The notes under the pieces were generated by a model. It did no database searches, had not been told where the DNA came from, and worked only from the letters and a program-made list of their open reading frames with translations. From contig DATJSN010000002.1 in the NCBI GenBank assembly GCA_035504095.1, forward strand, positions 1 to 35,079: 35,079 bases of DNA, written 5' to 3'. Numbering within the stretch: the first letter of the stretch is position 1; the number at the start of each line of letters is the position of its first letter. The position numbers and the translations under genes are program-made. The stretch is from DATJSN01 sp035504095. GTDB lineage: Bacteria > Planctomycetota > Phycisphaerae > WQYP01. Below are positions 28,362 to 35,079 of this stretch, piece after piece.

Positions 28362-29309
28362 ATGACGGCCGTCCATGTTCCATCCGATGCCGCCGCCGGT
28401 CCGGCGATTCGCTCGCCGCTGCGGCGGGCCGTGGACCGATTTTGCGCCAGCAAACCGGCAGTCGCGGGGTTGGCGTGCATATTGACGCTGGCAATTCTCT
28501 GTTACGGTTCGCTCCCTTGGACGCTGGGCCGATACGACTTTCAAGATCTCAACAATGTATATCAAGCGCCAGGCTTGGCGCATTGGATGGGAACCGATGC
28601 GCTGGGGCGCGATCTATTGGTACGCATGCTGCTGGGCGGAGCGATTTCGCTGGTCATCGGGTTGTCTGCCGCGGCTATCGCGCTGGTGATCGGACTGACC
28701 GTGGGAATCACCGCCGGCTACGCCGGGGGACGCATCGATGCCCTACTGATGCGCACGGTGGACGTACTTTACGGCTTGCCATATTTGCTATTGGTTATTC
28801 TTTTGCGCGTAGCGCTGGTGGACCGAATGGCAGGCGTACTGGGCAGGGTGGGGGCGCCGCAGCCGGAAACGCTGGCGAATTTACTGGTGCTGCTGGTGGG
28901 CATCGGAGCGGTAAGCTGGCTGACCATGGCGCGCGTCATTCGCTCGCAGGTGATGAGCCTGCGCGATCAGCCGTTTGTGGAAGCGGCGCGGGCCATGGGC
29001 GCCAGACCGTTACGGATCATGTTCCGGCACATCATGCCGAATCTGGTGGGCACGATTCTGGTGTATGCCACGCTGAGCATTCCCAATGCCATTCTCGCCG
29101 AATCGACGCTGAGTTTTCTGGGTCTGGGCGTCCAGCCGCCTTTGCCCACGTGGGGATCGCTGGCTTCCGACGGCATCGCCGTGATCAATCCGATTTATAT
29201 TTACTGGTGGCTGATCACCTGGCCATGCGTGATTCTGACTTTGGCGTTGGTATGCCTGAATTTTGTGGGCGACGGCCTGCGAGATGCAGTCGATCCAAAT
29301 AGAAGCTAA
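28362..29309 (+). CDS. OppC/DppC-type ABC transporter permease
   Basis: A 315-residue inner-membrane permease of a dipeptide/oligopeptide importer. A cytoplasmic N-terminal stretch and one membrane helix (about 36-50) are followed by HWMGTDALGRDLLVRML and the permease core with about five helices. The ATPase-contact loop is clear: EAARAMGARPLRIMFRHIMP (210-230). The ending GDGLRDAVDP is the family's standard C-terminus. It has no ribosome binding site in view. The partner OppB and the ATPases OppD/OppF are not in the window; a solute-binding protein follows by 42 bases. Confidence 0.93.
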   Translation: MTAVHVPSDAAAGPAIRSPLRRAVDRFCASKPAVAGLACILTLAILCYGSLPWTLGRYDFQDLNNVYQAPGLAHWMGTDALGRDLLVRMLLGGAISLVIGLSAAAIALVIGLTVGITAGYAGGRIDALLMRTVDVLYGLPYLLLVILLRVALVDRMAGVLGRVGAPQPETLANLLVLLVGIGAVSWLTMARVIRSQVMSLRDQPFVEAARAMGARPLRIMFRHIMPNLVGTILVYATLSIPNAILAESTLSFLGLGVQPPLPTWGSLASDGIAVINPIYIYWWLITWPCVILTLALVCLNFVGDGLRDAVDPNRS

Positions 29310-29344
29310 AATTCCCTCTGAGTTCTCTGTGTCCTCTGTGGCTG
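29310..29344 (+). repeat. CTCTGTGGCT repeat copy before solute-binding protein gene
   Basis: A three-step copy that fills almost all of the 42-base gap between the permease stop and the solute-binding protein start. Confidence 0.75.
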
Positions 29345-29351
29345 ATCATCT

Positions 29352-31229
29352 ATGGGCAACCGCTTCACCATCAAAGATTTTATCTTCACCCTTCTTTTAA
29401 TTGCCGTGATTTCGGTCATCGCTTTGCTCTGGGGCCAGTTTAAGTATCTTAACCAGCAGATCACGGGCATCAATCAGCAATTGCAAACCGTCAATGACCA
29501 ACAAATCCAGCAAAGCACCTTATTAAATAAAATTATCACCGGCGGCCCGACGCCGGCGACGACAATGCCGGCCCAAACGCAAAACATCCGTGAAACGCTG
29601 CCGGATGGCTCACAGTATGTTTATTATCCGAATCCGCCGACGATACCCAATAATCCGTCTACCCAACCGGATTACGCCGAGGGCGACTGGCTGGTGGGAA
29701 ATTTTCCCGCCGAGCCGACGACACTTACACCTTATGTGGTCAAAGATTTGTACGGGGCTATTGCTCAGCAATGGGTGCTCGAATCACTGGTCAACATCGA
29801 TCCGAATACGCTGGAATTCATTCCCTGGCTGGCGGAAAGCTACCGCATTTCCGCCGATGGATTGACCATCACCTATAAGTTGCGAAAGAATGCCTGTTTC
29901 AGCGATGGTTCGCCGGTTACAGCACAGGACGTGGTGTTCAGCTTCAACACCATCATGAATCCTGATGTAGATTGTGCGCAGGTGCGGGGTTATTTCGAAT
30001 TCGTTAAATCATGCACGGCGGTGGGAACCGACACCGTCATCTTCAAATTCACGCAGCCTTATTTTCTTTCATTATATGAAACCGGCGGAATGCAGATTAT
30101 TCCGGAGAAATATTATCAATTCATCAAAGGGAGCGATTTTAACAACCGCGGAACATTATTAGTCGGCAGCGGGCCTTATAAGCTTGACCAATGGACCGCG
30201 GGCCAGCAAATGGTCTTTGTCCGCAATCCCCATTACTGGGGGCCGCGCCCGGCATTTGACCGGATTGTTTATCGTTTCATCCTCAATCCACAGGCCGAAT
30301 TGCAATCGTATTTGAACGGCGAAATTGATGCAATCGACATTACCCCCGGCGTTGATCCCGAAATATGGAATAAATACACCGCCGATCCGGATTTTGTGAA
30401 AAACAATTTATTTTATAAATTTTTTAGTCTTGACACCGGTTTCTGGTTTATCGGCTGGAACGAGCTCAAACCAGAGTTTACAGACCGGCAGACGCGCACA
30501 GCGCTGGCCATGCTGGTGGACCGCGATTCGATTGTAAAAACATTTTTGCATGGTCTGGGGACGCATATCACCGGTCCGTTTAGCCCTATTTCGCCGCAGA
30601 ATGATCCGGGCATTAAGCCGATTCCTTATAATCCGGCAGAGGCGCGGAAATTACTGGCTCAGGCCGGCTGGCGCTTGGGACCGGATGGTGTATTGCAGCG
30701 CAATGGAACAGAATTTCGTTTCCAGCTTCAGATGCACACGGATAATCAGCTTTACGCCGACATCGCCAGTTACATCAAGCAGCAACTCGCCACGGCCGGG
30801 ATCGAAATGGACCTTGAGCCGCTGGAATTCTCCGTAATGATCCAGAATATGGACCAGCGAAAATTCGACGCGATCATGCTGGGCTGGAGCGGCATGATTG
30901 AAAATGATCCCTACCAATTGTTTGATTCCGCGAGTATCCCCAACCAGGGGAACAATTTTGTTTCCTATTCCGATCCTGAAGCTGACCGGCTAATGGAACA
31001 GGCGCGGACCGAACTCAACGACGCCAAACGCATGGCGTTATGGCATCAGTTACAGGCGGTTCTTTATCGCGATCAGCCGTATATGTTTTTATATACCGAG
31101 CAGGCCACCGCGTTTATCAATCCGCGATTCCACGATACACAGCCATTTCTAAAATTGGGTCTGGGCCAGCCCGCCTGGCCGCCCGGTTATGCGTGGTACG
31201 TACCAATGGGGCAGCAGAAGTATAGGTAA
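29352..31229 (+). CDS. Membrane-anchored oligopeptide-binding protein (SBP family 5)
   Basis: A 625-residue family 5 solute-binding protein. Residues about 8-28 form an uncleaved membrane helix, and 30-60 a glutamine-rich coiled coil (NQQITGINQQLQTVNDQQ), so the binding domain sits on a stalk instead of being a lipoprotein. The binding domain (about 110-620) has family marks such as LVGNFPAEPTTL, LRKNACFSDGSPVTAQDVVF and LVGSGPYKLDQW. It would deliver peptides or a similar ligand to the OppC-type permease encoded just before. The 42-base gap is mainly a CTCTGTGGC repeat and contains no ribosome binding site. Confidence 0.92.
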   Translation: MGNRFTIKDFIFTLLLIAVISVIALLWGQFKYLNQQITGINQQLQTVNDQQIQQSTLLNKIITGGPTPATTMPAQTQNIRETLPDGSQYVYYPNPPTIPNNPSTQPDYAEGDWLVGNFPAEPTTLTPYVVKDLYGAIAQQWVLESLVNIDPNTLEFIPWLAESYRISADGLTITYKLRKNACFSDGSPVTAQDVVFSFNTIMNPDVDCAQVRGYFEFVKSCTAVGTDTVIFKFTQPYFLSLYETGGMQIIPEKYYQFIKGSDFNNRGTLLVGSGPYKLDQWTAGQQMVFVRNPHYWGPRPAFDRIVYRFILNPQAELQSYLNGEIDAIDITPGVDPEIWNKYTADPDFVKNNLFYKFFSLDTGFWFIGWNELKPEFTDRQTRTALAMLVDRDSIVKTFLHGLGTHITGPFSPISPQNDPGIKPIPYNPAEARKLLAQAGWRLGPDGVLQRNGTEFRFQLQMHTDNQLYADIASYIKQQLATAGIEMDLEPLEFSVMIQNMDQRKFDAIMLGWSGMIENDPYQLFDSASIPNQGNNFVSYSDPEADRLMEQARTELNDAKRMALWHQLQAVLYRDQPYMFLYTEQATAFINPRFHDTQPFLKLGLGQPAWPPGYAWYVPMGQQKYR

Positions 31230-31297
31230 GGGACTTAGTTTCTAGATTTCAGAATCTTCACATTTTTGTTACTATTTAAACTTCTGGAGCAGGAATT

Positions 31298-32161
31298 TTG
31301 AAAAGAATTACTCCACGTTCGACGAATGATTGCTTGGATCAAGCCACATTTAGACTACGTTATAAGCCTTTCCTGCGCTGGGCTGGCAGCAAGCGAAAAC
31401 AGGTCTCGCGACTCGCATCGTTTTGGTCTACGGATCACTTGCGATATGTCGAACCTTTCGCTGGATCGGCCTGCCTATTCTTTGAACTCGCGCCGAAGTT
31501 GGCAGTTCTTGGAGACAACAATCGAGAGTTGATGGAAGTTTACCGTATTGTAAGGGATGAACCAGATCGCCTGTATCGGCGACTCTGTCGGATTCGGTGT
31601 GATTTGCCAACTTACCTCCGCTGGAGGCGGCTTAAACCGAGGTCGCTCGATCGCGAAACACGGGCACTTCGATTCTTATACCTTAATCGAAACTGTTTCA
31701 ATGGCATCTATAGGACCAACACAGAGGGTCAATTCAATGTGCCTATGGGAAATGGGGCTGGCAAACATTTCACCGAGGAGGATCTGCTAAACTGTTCTCG
31801 GCTGCTGCAAAGAACGATTCTGGTTGTAGGTGATTTCACGAAAACTCTTGAACTAGTGAAAACAGGAGACTTTGTATATCTAGATCCGCCATACGCCGTT
31901 ACGTCGCGCCGCATATTTAGGGAGTATGGTAAGAAGACATTCGACACTTCTGATATCCCACGATTATCGGAGAGCCTAACAACAATCGTAAAGCTTGGAG
32001 CAGACTTCCTCGTCTCATACGCAGACTGTACCGAAGCGAGAACACTTGCACTTGACTGGAACGCGGTTCGTTGTCCTGTCCGCCGGAATGTCGCCGGATT
32101 CGCTGGACACCGAAAGAACGCGTATGAATGGCTGATCAGCAATCATCCGATATCAGCTTGA
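31298..32161 (+). CDS. Dam-type adenine-N6 DNA methyltransferase
   Basis: A 287-residue D12-class adenine methylase. It has the family order: KPFLRWAGSKRK (23-34), the SAM-binding VEPFAGSACLFF (51-62), NRNCFNGIYRTN and FNVPMGNG, and the catalytic DPPY at 196-199. Such enzymes methylate adenine in sites like GATC; the target here is not known. The start is TTG at 31298, supported by GGAG at 31286. It opens a block of same-strand accessory genes whose DNA looks lower in GC than that of the core genes upstream. It could protect host DNA from the nuclease encoded three genes downstream. Confidence 0.93.
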   Translation: MKRITPRSTNDCLDQATFRLRYKPFLRWAGSKRKQVSRLASFWSTDHLRYVEPFAGSACLFFELAPKLAVLGDNNRELMEVYRIVRDEPDRLYRRLCRIRCDLPTYLRWRRLKPRSLDRETRALRFLYLNRNCFNGIYRTNTEGQFNVPMGNGAGKHFTEEDLLNCSRLLQRTILVVGDFTKTLELVKTGDFVYLDPPYAVTSRRIFREYGKKTFDTSDIPRLSESLTTIVKLGADFLVSYADCTEARTLALDWNAVRCPVRRNVAGFAGHRKNAYEWLISNHPISA

Positions 32162-32207
32162 AGAAGGGGATACCGATTATGGTGTGCGATGACAGACGGG
32201 TGATCCA

Positions 32208-33167
32208 ATGAATGCAAACGAATTAGGTACAAAGGCGGTCGGAGTGAAGAGCATATCACCCGGTAAGCTCAAGCCAAACCCGCATAACCCACGGATGCTT
32301 TTCGACCGCGAAGACATGAGAGTGCTTCGCGAGTCGATCAAGAGTGTTGGGATCCTTGTGCCGCTCACCGTTTATCAGGAAGAGCGTACCGATGATTATG
32401 TGATCCTAGATGGACAACGCCGATGGATATGCGCTCATGATATCGGACTGAAAAGCATCCCTGTCAATTTGGTCGCCGAGCCAACACTTGTCCAGAACAT
32501 CGTGACGATGTTCCAAATCCACAAGCTGCGTAAGGACTGGGAGTTGATGCCAACAGCGCTAAAGCTTGAGTTGCTGATGCGTGAGTTGAAGGAAACCAAT
32601 CCGAAGAATCTTGCCAAACTCACCGGTCTCAATGAGGCCGTCATAGTTCGATGCAAAAAGTTACTCTCGTACAATAAGCGATATCAGGACATGATGCTGG
32701 ATGTAGCCCCTGAAAAACGAGAGAAGGCAGATTTCTTTATCGAATTATATTCGGTCCGTAATGACCGTGAAGTAAAGAAGTTCTCGTGGTTCAACAAAGA
32801 CAAGTTTACAGATGACATGCTCATCAAGTTTAAAGAAAAGGGCATCAAGGCCGTTACGGACTTTCGAAAGGTTAAGCAGTATATCAACAACGCGGTGAAA
32901 GTGGGAAAAAAGGCCGAAATCTCCCATAAACTCCGGGAGTTTGCGGCCCAACCATCATTGACCCCGGATCATTTGAAAATCGGGTCGGCTCAAGCTACAG
33001 CAAAAGCGGGGCAAATTCTCAAGAAAACCGAAGATCTTTATACTCAAATAAACAACATTGATGTTAAGGCGTTCTATGGCGAGGATGCACTTTGGAAGCG
33101 CCTTGATGCACTTGCAAAATTGATAAGTAAGAAGTTATTTGCCTTAGGTTGGAGGGAAGGTAAGTGA
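32208..33167 (+). CDS. ParB-like nuclease/CTPase-domain protein
   Basis: A 319-residue protein. Residues about 14-95 are a ParB/Srx-type domain with KPNPHNPR, VGILVPLTVYQ and the nucleotide-binding DGQRR (68-72). A helix-turn-helix-like region follows (about 115-160, LTGLNEAVIVRCKKLL). The rest is a Lys-rich, mostly helical extension. Standalone proteins like this occur on phages and in defence or modification islands; this is not a chromosome-partitioning pair, since no parA is nearby. Its stop overlaps the next gene's start (GTGA), so the two proteins are translationally coupled. Confidence 0.85.
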   Translation: MNANELGTKAVGVKSISPGKLKPNPHNPRMLFDREDMRVLRESIKSVGILVPLTVYQEERTDDYVILDGQRRWICAHDIGLKSIPVNLVAEPTLVQNIVTMFQIHKLRKDWELMPTALKLELLMRELKETNPKNLAKLTGLNEAVIVRCKKLLSYNKRYQDMMLDVAPEKREKADFFIELYSVRNDREVKKFSWFNKDKFTDDMLIKFKEKGIKAVTDFRKVKQYINNAVKVGKKAEISHKLREFAAQPSLTPDHLKIGSAQATAKAGQILKKTEDLYTQINNIDVKAFYGEDALWKRLDALAKLISKKLFALGWREGK

Positions 33168-34000
33168 GGCAGCCACTCGCTCCCGGCTCTCCTATCGATG
33201 CGAAAAGATACCGACGATGGATCAACAAATTCGGCTCATATCGTGCAGGTGTCAACAGCCCTATTATTCAGAGCTGGCTCGATCAGTTCGATGCCGTAGA
33301 TAGAGACTTAGCCGCCCGCATACTAGATGCTGTTGAATTCTACGGACAAAGTCAAATACACTTGGCTTTTAGACAGTCCCTGAATACATTACAAGGGTGG
33401 GACAGGTCGTCTTCAAGACGTGTGGGCAAGTGGCGGTTCGTAGCCATGTCTGGAAGTGCCGGTGAGAGCGGCGATAGTATGCTCTATCAATTCCGTCTTG
33501 CTAATAACTTAGATGGTAAAGTGTTTAATAATTTATTTATATCACGCAGTGATCTATTACGAGAGAAGTTGTCTACCGATGATACCGTAGTCTTGCTTGA
33601 TGATTTTAGTGGAACAGGAAACCAAGTCTGTGAATGGTGGAACAACCCACAATTGGCATTCGGTGAGTTGCTTGCTGGGGTAGGAAAGGTCTACCTAGTC
33701 CTAATAGCAGCCTCTAGGATTGCTCGGAACAAAATTACGGATGAGACGTCCATCTGCCTCATGCCAGCGCATGAATTACATGAAGGTCACAATGTGTTCT
33801 CAGATCGCTGCGGATATTTCAGCACACACGATCGTGCTAGGCTACTTCACTATGGCAAAATCGCAGACAACAACCGCCCACGAGGATTTGGCGATTGTGG
33901 GTTTGTAGTTGTCTTTCAGCATCGCACGCCTAACGATTCAATTCCCATTCTGCATGCCGATCATTCGCAGTGGATCGCTCTATTCCCACGACACGACTAA
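33164..34000 (+). CDS. Phosphoribosyltransferase-fold protein (PRTase-like)
   Basis: A 278-residue protein with a type I phosphoribosyltransferase signature at residues 142-155, VVLLDDFSGTGNQV, the loop that binds the phosphate of PRPP. The upstream segment SGSAGESGDSMLYQFR (96-111) is another feature I associate with the PRTase-like proteins of conflict systems (PRTase-CE type). Unlike housekeeping PRTases it has a long helical N-terminus and a C-terminal part with several His and Cys residues, suggesting an added catalytic or binding role. The substrate is unknown. It starts with GTG at 33164 after GGAGGGAAGG and overlaps the ParB-like gene by 4 bases. Confidence 0.75.
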   Translation: MRQPLAPGSPIDAKRYRRWINKFGSYRAGVNSPIIQSWLDQFDAVDRDLAARILDAVEFYGQSQIHLAFRQSLNTLQGWDRSSSRRVGKWRFVAMSGSAGESGDSMLYQFRLANNLDGKVFNNLFISRSDLLREKLSTDDTVVLLDDFSGTGNQVCEWWNNPQLAFGELLAGVGKVYLVLIAASRIARNKITDETSICLMPAHELHEGHNVFSDRCGYFSTHDRARLLHYGKIADNNRPRGFGDCGFVVVFQHRTPNDSIPILHADHSQWIALFPRHD

Positions 34001-34017
34001 TACCAGGACAGCAAGCT

Positions 34018-34101
34018 ATGATAGGTCGTTGTCAAATAAGTAAATTTATCCAGAAGAGTGAAAAGGTTCTACCGAAGCACAAATGGCAAGTGATAGAGTA
34101 A
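34018..34101 (+). CDS. Possible 27-residue ORF between PRTase and nuclease genes
   Basis: The ATG at 34018 follows AGGA (about 34004-34007) and gives 27 codons, starting MIGRCQISKF and ending HKWQVIE, with TAA at 34099-34101. The peptide is basic with no membrane segment. It fills the only sizeable gap (108 bases) in the block. It could be an antitoxin-like small protein, a gene remnant or chance. Confidence 0.35.
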   Translation: MIGRCQISKFIQKSEKVLPKHKWQVIE

Positions 34102-34108
34102 CTTATTA

Positions 34109-34996
34109 ATGCCCATCGACGCCAAGACAATTCAAATCTTCCTCCCCGATGGTGAGCCACGGGGGATTCGCATCGCCGAGATCACAACAAGTATCATGCA
34201 GGCCGTACAGGTTCCGCGCGCCCGACTCGATCGGATTATGAGTCGGAAGGAAATTGAACACATCGGAGTTTATTTCCTTTTTGGTGAGTCGGGCGAACGA
34301 GCAAAACCTGTAGCATATATCGGACATACGGAAGGCCTAAAGGACCGCATCAAGGAACACCACGCCAAAAAGGATTTCTGGACGACAGCAGTGTTTTTGA
34401 TTTCGAAGACGGATAGCTTCACTTTGGCGCATATTCGATACCTGGAATGGTATGCCATTAAACAGGCTAAAGAAGCGGGCAGATACATACTCGAGAATAG
34501 CAATGATGGTTCAAAACCGTATATCACTGAGCCAATGGAGGCAGATGTGCTTGACGCATTCAAGACAGGTTCTGTGCTTCTCTCGACTTTAGGGTACCCG
34601 ATCTTTGAGCCGGTGGCTGGACGTGGGAGAACAAAGATCGAACGGATGACCTATGTCTGCACTGGCCCCAATGCAAAAGGCTCTGGCCGAATGGTGGAAG
34701 ACGGGTTTGTTGTACTAAAGGGTTCGACCGCACGCGCAAAAAGCGTATCTTCTGCCCATAAGTATATTTCAACGAAGCGACAGGCAATGCTTGATAGCGG
34801 TGTTCTCGTGCCCGACGGCGAGTTGTCCCTCCGTTTTACCGAGGATTACCTGTTCGATTCTCCTAGCGGCGCTGCAAAACTTATACTTGGGCGAAATGCA
34901 AATGGATGGACAGAATGGAAGACGGAAGATGAACGCACATTAGACGAAGTAGAGCGACAAGAGATCGTTGAAGAAGACAAGGCCGACAATGCATGA
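34109..34996 (+). CDS. GIY-YIG nuclease with DUF4357 domain
   Basis: A 295-residue protein. The GIY-YIG nuclease core is at about 50-125: GVYFLFG (53-59), VAYIGHTEGLKDRIKEH (68-84, with Arg80) and the metal-binding Glu113 in YLEWYAI. The C-terminal part (about 195-275) fits the DUF4357 domain, with AAKLILGRNANGWTEWK, found in restriction-associated and mobile-element proteins. It most likely cuts DNA, possibly at sites left unmethylated by the Dam-type enzyme upstream. Its stop overlaps the start of the next reading frame by 8 bases. Confidence 0.9.
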   Translation: MPIDAKTIQIFLPDGEPRGIRIAEITTSIMQAVQVPRARLDRIMSRKEIEHIGVYFLFGESGERAKPVAYIGHTEGLKDRIKEHHAKKDFWTTAVFLISKTDSFTLAHIRYLEWYAIKQAKEAGRYILENSNDGSKPYITEPMEADVLDAFKTGSVLLSTLGYPIFEPVAGRGRTKIERMTYVCTGPNAKGSGRMVEDGFVVLKGSTARAKSVSSAHKYISTKRQAMLDSGVLVPDGELSLRFTEDYLFDSPSGAAKLILGRNANGWTEWKTEDERTLDEVERQEIVEEDKADNA

Positions 34997-35079
34997 AACG
35001 GGTCCGCAGCTATTCTTTTCACCACCACCAAGTTCCGCAGACATTTTAATATCCCGGCATGGTGAAGATAACATTATCT
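34989..35079 (+). CDS. Partial gene cut by window end
   Basis: The ATG at 34989 overlaps the nuclease gene by 8 bases and its frame stays open through the last base, giving 30 residues beginning MHETGPQLFF and including ILISRHGEDN. A competing ATGA start at 34993 stops after 18 codons, so this frame is preferred. No family can be named from so little, but the overlap places it in the same operon as the nuclease. Confidence 0.6.
   Translation, partial: MHETGPQLFFSPPPSSADILISRHGEDNII

Noticed and set aside
34993..35049. ATGA-overlap start after the nuclease gene
   Set aside because: Frame stops after 18 codons; the frame from 34989 stays open to the window end.

Overview
The window looks like a chromosomal segment of a free-living Gram-negative bacterium, most probably a planctomycete of the Phycisphaerae type. 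That assignment is an inference from gene content and from the style of the intergenic repeats; there is no rRNA to confirm it. Core genes are moderately GC-rich. Two features argue against a textbook gene order: rplA-rplJ-rplL sit on the minus strand and diverge from rpoB-rpoC on the plus strand, and rpsP-trmD-rplS lacks rimM.

Layout. 1-534: no convincing large gene, one small ORF with a good ribosome binding site, and repeat fragments. 535-1176: NADP-binding reductase. 1212-2217 (minus): Xre-RES type toxin-antitoxin pair with a readable promoter and two operator palindromes. 2232-5259: a complete ECF-type vitamin/metal importer operon (S, T and a fused double ATPase) bracketed by 32-bp direct repeats. 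5403-9302: a small secreted protein, a TPR-SPOR lipoprotein, the rplS-trmD-rpsP operon, and two small membrane proteins, one hidden in a frame with no ordinary start codon. 9582-14041: circularly permuted ATP-grasp, Alpha-E, transglutaminase and an Anbu-type proteasome-like protease, a known but poorly understood peptide-ligation/proteolysis cluster. 14154-16047: an unrecognised small gene, then a pyruvoyl-dependent arginine decarboxylase homologue that lacks the expected self-processing serine, coupled to kduI. 16265-26779: the divergent ribosomal protein and RNA polymerase operons, each closed by a strong terminator. 26885-31229: a remnant of an oppC gene end, aspartate kinase, an OppC-type permease and a membrane-anchored solute-binding protein. 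31298-35079: an accessory, apparently lower-GC block with a Dam-type methylase, a ParB-domain protein, a phosphoribosyltransferase-fold protein, a possible 27-residue ORF, a GIY-YIG/DUF4357 nuclease and the start of another gene cut by the window edge.

The last block is the best candidate for an undescribed system: all genes point the same way, two pairs overlap at stop/start codons, and it combines a DNA methylase, a ParB-like protein, a PRPP-binding-type fold and a nuclease. A dispersed repeat family whose core reads TCTCTGTGGCTAAAA lies beside many gene starts or ends and replaces the normal leader of several genes.
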